From the IMG/VR virus record IMGVR_UViG_3300047469_000148, positions 1 to 26,978 of that record: a stretch of DNA of 26,978 bases; one strand, 5' to 3'. The first letter of the stretch is position 1. Each line of letters begins with the position of its first letter. This DNA is from a virus. Shown one piece after another: positions 22,445 through 26,978 of the stretch. A program made the translations under genes and the position numbers. The notes below the pieces were generated by a model. That model did not search any database, was not told where the DNA came from, and saw only the letters and a program-made list of their open reading frames with translations.

Positions 22445-23854
22445 ATGGACAGACAGATCGTTTACCCAGGCCAGATCCTGCCGGAAACCAGCCTGCTCCA
22501 AATGACGAAAGACTGCATGATTGGCACAGCGAAACTGGCTTCCGCATTGCTTGGCACTAACACTTATGCCACTGGGTTCGCCGTATCGCCGACCGGCCCC
22601 GCCTCATTGCAAGTGGTCTACGCGCCCGGCGAGATTTACAGCCTGTCGACTATCGACGCATTGGCGTTCTCCACACTGCCAGCAGACACCACTCATTCGA
22701 TCCTGAAGCAGGGGATCTTGCTCGATGGGGGTACCTTGAGTTGCCCTGCACCAGGTACGACCGGGCAGTCCATTAACTATTTGGTGCAAGTCACCTATCA
22801 AGACGTCGATGCGACGCCGGTGCTGCTGCCCTATTACAACAGCGCCAACCCGGCGCTCCCATATAGTGGACAAGGTAACAACGGGCTCACGCAGAATACC
22901 GTGCGCAAGGGAGGCGCGGTTATCACCGTGAAAGCTGGAGCGTCGGCGTCGACCGGCAGCCAGGTCACTCCGTCGCCAGACGTTGGCTACATCGGCCTTT
23001 GGGTGGTCACTGTTGCCTTCGGACAGACCACTATCACCGCCGGCAACATCATCCAGGCCCCTTCCGCGCCGCTGATCAACCCAACGCTGCACGGTTTGTC
23101 GCCCGCATTCAGTGTTCCGCTGACGATTGTCCCTGCCACTCAGGGGCAGCACGCCGTACAGGCCTCTCAAGTGCAGGGGATGAGCTTGACGGCTTTCACA
23201 ACTGCTGGCGCCTCACCAGCGCTCACGTTGACGCCGACACCTGCTGTCGCCAGCTACTCTACGAACCTGCGATTTACGGTGACCTTCAGCGCGGCCAGCA
23301 CCGGCAGCGATACGCTTAACATCTCAGGCAAAGGAGCCAAAAACCTCAAGCAGTACGACGCGAGCGCCGCAAAGGTCGCGGCCGTTTTTGCAGCTGGGCA
23401 AATCTCCGATGTGGTTTATGACGGAACTGACTTTGTATTGTTGGATCAGTTGCCAGCATTAGGGCAAGCAACGGAAACGGTATTGGGTGGAGGAAAGATC
23501 GCAACCCAAGCATTAACTAATGCTGGAACTGATGACACTACAATAGTCACCCCAAAAAAGTTACGTGCAGGGTTTTCCTATTCTTTGTCAGCTAATGGCT
23601 TTATAGCGTTTCCCAGCTGGCTAGGGGGGATGATTTTTCAATGGGGAACCGTAACGAGAAGCGGGACTGGTTCGATAAGCTACCCGCTTCCTACAGCATT
23701 TCCTAATGCAGGATTACAGGGGGTAGTTTGTAACACTGACGTCAATGGTGTCGCAGATATCGGACTGGCCGGACTTAGCACGACGCAAGTGACGATAGCT
23801 TACGACACGTCAAGCACGGTTGCAGGTGCAAGATATTTTGTAGTTGGATACTAA
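22445..23854 (+). CDS. Tail fibre protein (receptor binding)
   Basis: The product is 469 aa with ATTGGGGA upstream of ATG 22445. The N-terminal part ([21 protein letters not shown] ... [14 protein letters not shown]) attaches to the baseplate. A beta-rich shaft and a linker motif ([35 protein letters not shown]) lead to a C-terminal tip ([37 protein letters not shown]) of the type found in gp53-like fibre ends. Trimers of this protein recognise the host surface. From about 23460 to the end the DNA becomes more AT-rich than the 5' two-thirds, which suggests that the tip was exchanged. It is partnered with the chaperone gene immediately downstream. Confidence 0.88.
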   Translation: MDRQIVYPGQILPETSLLQMTKDCMIGTAKLASALLGTNTYATGFAVSPTGPASLQVVYAPGEIYSLSTIDALAFSTLPADTTHSILKQGILLDGGTLSCPAPGTTGQSINYLVQVTYQDVDATPVLLPYYNSANPALPYSGQGNNGLTQNTVRKGGAVITVKAGASASTGSQVTPSPDVGYIGLWVVTVAFGQTTITAGNIIQAPSAPLINPTLHGLSPAFSVPLTIVPATQGQHAVQASQVQGMSLTAFTTAGASPALTLTPTPAVASYSTNLRFTVTFSAASTGSDTLNISGKGAKNLKQYDASAAKVAAVFAAGQISDVVYDGTDFVLLDQLPALGQATETVLGGGKIATQALTNAGTDDTTIVTPKKLRAGFSYSLSANGFIAFPSWLGGMIFQWGTVTRSGTGSISYPLPTAFPNAGLQGVVCNTDVNGVADIGLAGLSTTQVTIAYDTSSTVAGARYFVVGY

Positions 23855-24135
23855 AACAGGATATATAAATGTCTAATTATTACTCGTTTACAGATCGTTG
23901 TTTTTACAACGATGTAATTAGCCCAAGGTCCGTTATTGGCGATGCGCATAAGCTAGATGATGCGGATTACCTTGCGCTGCTGGATGGGGTTGCTTCAGGG
24001 AAGTTAATAATAGAAGGCATTGATGGGTCTCCCGTATTAACCGATGCCGAGGTAAAACCTGAAGATATTAAAAATAATATATCAGCAACGCGTTACAATC
24101 ATGAGATTTTAGGGATAAACATTAATGGTTTTTTT
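23455..24135. other. AT-rich exchanged segment across the fibre tip and chaperone N-terminus
   Basis: The composition changes near 23455, becoming richest in A/T around 23855-24130 (runs such as ATATATAAATG and GATATTAAAAATAATATATC). It returns sharply to high GC at about 24135. The segment covers the distal fibre and the first half of the fibre chaperone. The pattern indicates replacement of a receptor-specificity module by recombination. Borders were judged by eye. Confidence 0.7.
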
Positions 24136-24387
24136 GTCGATACTGGACGTGACAGTCAGGCGCTGATCACCGGCGCGGCCCTGTCCGCCTTCATGGACGA
24201 CACCTACGTCTGCAACTGGAAAACCCCTGACGGTTTCGTCGAGATCGATGCGCCCACGCTGATTTCGGTTTCCAAGGCGGTGCGCGTGCATGTGCAGGCC
24301 TGCTTTGACCGCGAGGCTGCATTGCTGAAGGCGCTCGCCGCTGGCACCTACACCGATGCCATGCTCGATGAGGGTTGGCCAGCATGA
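23869..24387 (+). CDS. Tail fibre assembly chaperone (DUF4376)
   Basis: The product is 172 aa with AACAGGATATATAA upstream. The N-terminal half (YYSFTDRCFYNDVISPRSVIGDAHKL) is specific to the paired fibre. The C-terminal half (RDSQALITGAALSAFMDDTYVCNWKTPDGFVEIDAPTLISVSKAVRVHVQACFDREAALLKAL) is the DUF4376 domain of fibre assembly proteins. It probably folds or trimerises the fibre tip. The DNA of the first half is AT-rich and that of the second half GC-rich, with the switch near 24135, so the gene is itself a mosaic. Its stop overlaps the next start. Confidence 0.85.
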   Translation: MSNYYSFTDRCFYNDVISPRSVIGDAHKLDDADYLALLDGVASGKLIIEGIDGSPVLTDAEVKPEDIKNNISATRYNHEILGININGFFVDTGRDSQALITGAALSAFMDDTYVCNWKTPDGFVEIDAPTLISVSKAVRVHVQACFDREAALLKALAAGTYTDAMLDEGWPA

Positions 24388-24896
24388 TGCCTGCCATTGG
24401 TAAGTTCGGCGCCGGCGTGGCGACTCGGCAAATCAGCCGTTGGGGATTCCAGGCCCTTGAGGACCTGGTGTTCAACGATCCGGTCAACGGGCTGCGCATC
24501 GTCCCGACAGGGTTCACCAGCAATCTCGCCTCGATCCGGATCCTGCGGGAGATCTGCCGCTGGGCAGCCATCGCCGCGATCATTGGCGGCCTGTTCCTGC
24601 CGGGCTGGTTCAGCACGCTGTGCTGGGTCGTCTCCGTCATCGCGCTGGCGCTTTACGGCCTGGTTGTCGGGTACGGCATGCGAGCTGCGATTCTGCATGA
24701 TTATGAGTACACCGTTGGCGAACTGTCGCGCGCGGCCTGTGACGCGATGTTCGAGCGAGCGCTGCACACCGGCGACGGCACGGCGCGATGGCGATCACTG
24801 GGCCTGTTCTACCCGGCAGTCCGAATATTCGGCGCAAGTCACTACACCAACACCCCGACGAGTTCGGGGTCTTCTGTTTCTGGGGAATCGAAATGA
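24384..24896 (+). CDS. DUF1353 membrane protein
   Basis: The product is 170 aa from ATG 24384 (overlapping the previous TGA) with GAGGG upstream; ATG 24387 is also possible. The family marks are VPTGFTSNLASI and AAILHDYEY. Two hydrophobic helices (about residues 52-95, WAAIAAIIGGLFLPGW and VVSVIALALYGLVVGYG) are inserted between them, so the protein is membrane-bound. DUF1353 proteins often accompany phage tail or lysis genes; their role is not established. A 7-bp hairpin (24852-24870) lies inside the 3' end of the gene. It overlaps the endolysin start by 4 bases. Confidence 0.78.
   Translation: MMPAIGKFGAGVATRQISRWGFQALEDLVFNDPVNGLRIVPTGFTSNLASIRILREICRWAAIAAIIGGLFLPGWFSTLCWVVSVIALALYGLVVGYGMRAAILHDYEYTVGELSRAACDAMFERALHTGDGTARWRSLGLFYPAVRIFGASHYTNTPTSSGSSVSGESK
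24852..24870 (+). terminator. Hairpin in the 3' end of the DUF1353 gene
   Basis: ACCCCGA/TCGGGGT, 7 bp with a 5-base loop, is followed by CTTCTGTTTC, a broken U-tract. It may reduce read-through into the endolysin gene. Confidence 0.35.
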
Positions 24897-25318
24897 CTGT
24901 GACTGAACAAGATCGCGATGTGTTGGCGCGCACCCTGTGGGGCGAAGCGCGCGGGGAAGGGCCGGCAGGGATGGTGGCCGTGGCCTGGTCAATACGCAAT
25001 CGCGTGGAGGACGGGAAGGATAAATCATGGTGGGGCGAGGGCTACACCGGCGTCTGTCAGAAGCCCTACCAATTCAGCTGCTGGAACGAGGGCGACCCGA
25101 ATCAACCTTACCTGATCAGCATGAAGCAGATCCCGTTCCGCGAACTGGCGCAATGTCGAATCGCTGCTGACCAGGTTATCGACGGGAAGGTGGTAGACCC
25201 AACCGGCGGCGCCACCCACTATTACGCGACCACTATGTTGTCACCACCGGCCTGGGCGAATCATGCAAAACGCACGCTGACACTTGGGCGTCATGCCTTT
25301 TTTACTGACGTCCCTTAA
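24893..25318 (+). CDS. Endolysin: SleB-like cell wall hydrolase
   Basis: The product is 141 aa from ATG 24893 with GGGGAA upstream. The sequence LARTLWGEARGEGPAGMVAVAWSIRNRV is the signature of the SleB/cell wall hydrolase family, with the candidate catalytic Glu at residue 18. Other family marks are KPYQFSCWNEGDPN and GATHYYATTMLSPPAWA. It would cleave the glycan strands of peptidoglycan. There is no signal peptide, so it needs a holin to reach the wall. It is coupled with the DUF1353 gene (ATGA). Confidence 0.88.
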   Translation: MTVTEQDRDVLARTLWGEARGEGPAGMVAVAWSIRNRVEDGKDKSWWGEGYTGVCQKPYQFSCWNEGDPNQPYLISMKQIPFRELAQCRIAADQVIDGKVVDPTGGATHYYATTMLSPPAWANHAKRTLTLGRHAFFTDVP

Positions 25319-25341
25319 TTTCGGGCACCGCTACCGTCAAG

Positions 25342-26421
25342 TCAGCTACCAGAGGCTAACACCTTATTCGATTTATCTGACCTTCGTCGTCCAAATTGTA
25401 TAAAAGGTTTTTCTATGTAAGTGTAGCAATAGAACGCCAACAAGATAACCGCTGGATACACAATGCCAAAAGAGAACTCTGTCGGCGACAGCCCTTTAAA
25501 TATGCCCTTATAAAGAAATTTAGGTATCGCGAAAAAGAGGGCGCCATGCAAAATGTAAAGCGAGTATGAGATCTCTCCTAGCTTTCTTAGAACTTTCTCA
25601 GCTAATTTATCGCCCGAAACCTGTAAATTCATACATGCATAGCACGCAGCAATACAGAAAGCTGACATAGCTATCCTGGTGTTTCCAGAAACCAGATCTG
25701 TAATGGATGATTGGGGGAGCGCTAGCCAAATCCCGACAAGGGATGCGCCAAGTAAAGCCCAAAGATAGGTGTTCTTTGGCCGCGCTTCGGTAATGAAGTG
25801 AATCTTGGAAATAAACATTCCCGCCACGAAAAAGAATATTTGGTTTGCAGGATGGATATATAGAGTCCATTGTTTCGAAAGCGACTTATCGCTATCGATC
25901 ATGAACCAAGCAAAATAAAACAGTATTGCAGCCGATGCCAATGCGACAATTATTGAGATATATGTTCTACGTAAAGGTATTATCAATATCGGAAATGCTA
26001 TATAAAAACAAACCTCGTTACCTATCGACCATGCGCCAGCCGGAATTCCTTTTGTGTAGTTAAGGAAGCCGAAGGTAATGGTTATGTTGGTAATTATCGA
26101 CCACGCGTCATAGTGTTTCCATGCCTTTAGAATTACTAAATACAAAAAGCACGCAATTAAATATGCTGGCGCAATTCTATATATTCGTCTTTTGAAGAAT
26201 GATAGGATCTGATCTGTTTTAAGTGAAAATTTCCTATGCGCAGTGAACAGTGATGCGCCGCTTATGAGATAAAACATTGGAACGCCATATATCCCAAAGC
26301 GGCCTAGCAGGGTATCAGGCCCAACTGCAATGCCAGACCATGAGCAAAAGTGGTAGGTCATAATGGAAATCGCCATTAAACCTCTAAGATAGTCTAACGC
26401 CTCAATCCGTTGGGTCTGCAT
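25342..26421 (-). CDS. Acyltransferase-3 family membrane protein (O-antigen acetylase-like)
   Basis: The product is 359 aa. The start at 26421 was chosen because AAGGA precedes it at good spacing on the minus strand; a longer frame to 26520 lacks such a site. The N-terminus (RIEALDYLRGLMAISIMTYHF) has the R-x10-H pattern (R13, H24) of the acyltransferase-3 family. About ten hydrophobic segments follow. Such proteins move acetyl groups to O-antigen or other surface sugars. The DNA is much more AT-rich than the phage, indicating a separate origin. It lies between endolysin and Rz on the opposite strand. In temperate phages similar genes change the receptor and block reinfection. Confidence 0.85.
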   Translation of the reverse strand: MQTQRIEALDYLRGLMAISIMTYHFCSWSGIAVGPDTLLGRFGIYGVPMFYLISGASLFTAHRKFSLKTDQILSFFKRRIYRIAPAYLIACFLYLVILKAWKHYDAWSIITNITITFGFLNYTKGIPAGAWSIGNEVCFYIAFPILIIPLRRTYISIIVALASAAILFYFAWFMIDSDKSLSKQWTLYIHPANQIFFFVAGMFISKIHFITEARPKNTYLWALLGASLVGIWLALPQSSITDLVSGNTRIAMSAFCIAACYACMNLQVSGDKLAEKVLRKLGEISYSLYILHGALFFAIPKFLYKGIFKGLSPTEFSFGIVYPAVILLAFYCYTYIEKPFIQFGRRRSDKSNKVLASGS

Positions 26422-26462
26422 GAGTATCCTTAATATTTCAAGTTTGTATCGAAAATTCATGG

Positions 26463-26468
26463 ATTGTA
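26463..26468 (-). promoter_or_regulatory. Possible -10 box for the acyltransferase gene
   Basis: On the minus strand TACAAT (five of six matches) lies 42 bases before the ATG at 26421. No convincing -35 is found at 16-18 bases. The call is weak. Confidence 0.2.
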
Positions 26469-26575
26469 TCAGATCGGCTGCGATTAGGTATTTCGCTTTT
26501 TTACTTTGAAACTGAGTCACCGGTCGTCGTGTAACGAGCGTTGACTCTGGGTCATCACGATCTCACGGGTATGCC

Positions 26576-26978
26576 ATGACACAAGATCAATTGAAGCTCA
26601 TAGGCGTAGCAGCCATTTCTGTGAGTATTTTTATTGCAGGCGTTACGGTCGCGTGGTTCTGGCAGGCCAATGCCTACGGCAAGGTCATCGCGACCAACGA
26701 GGCCAATCGCCAATCCGATCTGGCACTGATCGCCAACGCCGGGGCAAAGCAGGCCCGCGAAGCCATGGACAAACAGCAAGACGCCGAGAAGCGCCTCGCG
26801 ACCCTGGACCAGACCGCAACAGAAGAGAAGGTGAAAGCCAATGCTGAAAACGAAACTCTGCGCCGCGCTGTTGCTGACGGGACTCGCCGGTTGCGCATCG
26901 CGGGAAGTTGTCGTGCCGGTGGCAGCAACGTGCCCAGCACCGCCAGCACCGCCGGCGTGGGTGATGCAGGCACCGTCG
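26576..26978 (+). CDS. Rz: Rz, inner-membrane spanin (partial, runs off the right edge)
   Basis: From ATG 26576 the frame stays open to the window end, giving at least 134 residues. One N-terminal TM (about residues 7-28, GVAAISVSIFIAGVTVAWFW) is followed by a long charged helix (NEANRQSDLALIANAGAKQAREAMDKQQDAEKRLATLDQ) and a tail (RRLRIAGSC). This is the standard Rz i-spanin plan, spanning the periplasm. The last part of the gene encodes Rz1 in another frame. An ATG at 26571 lies in a different frame. No strong ribosome site is seen; GGG at 26567-26569 is the nearest. Confidence 0.85.
   Translation, partial: MTQDQLKLIGVAAISVSIFIAGVTVAWFWQANAYGKVIATNEANRQSDLALIANAGAKQAREAMDKQQDAEKRLATLDQTATEEKVKANAENETLRRAVADGTRRLRIAGSCRAGGSNVPSTASTAGVGDAGTV
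26841..26978 (+). CDS. Rz1: Rz1, outer-membrane spanin lipoprotein nested in Rz (partial)
   Basis: An ATG at 26841 in the +1 frame relative to Rz starts a lipoprotein: signal sequence MLKTKLCAALLLTGLAGC with lipobox L15-A16-G17-C18, Ala after the Cys, then a proline-rich part (CPAPPAPPAWVMQAP). It is open to the window edge. A short Pro-rich lipoprotein inside Rz is the hallmark of Rz1. With Rz it fuses the inner and outer membranes at the end of lysis. Confidence 0.85.
   Translation, partial: MLKTKLCAALLLTGLAGCASREVVVPVAATCPAPPAPPAWVMQAPS

Noticed and set aside
26422-26520. N-terminal extension of the acyltransferase
   Set aside because: The ATG at 26421 has a clear AAGGA site and gives the usual family N-terminus, while the longer version has none.
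26520-26575. Promoter TTGACT at 26541-26546 for Rz
   Set aside because: No acceptable -10 box occurs 16-18 bases downstream.
1-26978. Tailocin (headless phage tail) cluster
   Set aside because: Terminase, portal, scaffold and coat genes are all present with intact motifs, so this is a full phage late region.

Overview
The window is the late (structural and lysis) half of a contractile-tailed phage, most likely a prophage, with both ends open. High GC, Shine-Dalgarno spacing, tightly packed ATGA/TGATG gene junctions and the protein families present all suggest a Pseudomonas host, probably not P. aeruginosa. The host is an inference; no host gene or attachment site is visible.

Layout, left to right. 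(1) 2-211: end of an unidentified gene. It is followed by a possible promoter and two terminator hairpins (286-311, 369-391), an arrangement like the Q-pR'-tR' late switch of lambdoid phages. (2) 408-1436: four small membrane or envelope proteins, including a TM/coiled-coil protein overlapping a lipoprotein (spanin-like pair) and a holin-like DUF7940 protein. (3) 1583-2065: an orphan gene with its own candidate promoter and terminator (moron-like). (4) 2125-5937: metallopeptidase, terminase small subunit (DUF2280), terminase large subunit and portal (DUF4055). (5) 6059-10293: DUF6651 scaffold-like protein, P22-type coat protein, HeH-domain protein, decoration-like protein and connector proteins. 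(6) 10295-10492: a small protein resembling the DUF2829/Tad2 anti-Thoeris family. (7) 10492-14788: tail terminator, small protein, sheath, tube, tail assembly chaperones G and G-T joined by a -1 frameshift at an A AAA AAC slippery site, and a gp10-like protein. (8) 14789-15531, minus strand: two membrane proteins inserted against the tail operon. (9) 15563-22389: tape measure, LysM-like adaptor, hub, spike, gp25-like, J-like and I-like baseplate proteins. (10) 22445-24387: tail fibre and fibre chaperone, with an AT-rich exchanged segment in the middle. (11) 24384-25318: DUF1353 membrane protein and SleB-like endolysin. (12) 25342-26421, minus strand: AT-rich acyltransferase-3 gene, probably for O-antigen modification. 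(13) 26576 to the right end: Rz with Rz1 nested in another frame, both cut off by the window edge.

How it works together: genes 2125-10293 package DNA and build a podo-type P22-like head. Genes 10492-22389 build a contractile tail. The fibre module decides host range. Lysis functions are split between the left cassette (holin-like plus spanin-like pair) and the right cassette (endolysin, Rz/Rz1). Several genes look like accessory cargo: the 1583-2065 unit, the Tad2-like gene, the reverse pair at 14789-15531 and the acyltransferase. At least seven hairpins lie between late genes, and several have U-tracts, which fits an operon read under antitermination. There is no gene-free stretch longer than about 200 bases, and I see no tRNA, rRNA, insertion sequence or CRISPR array.
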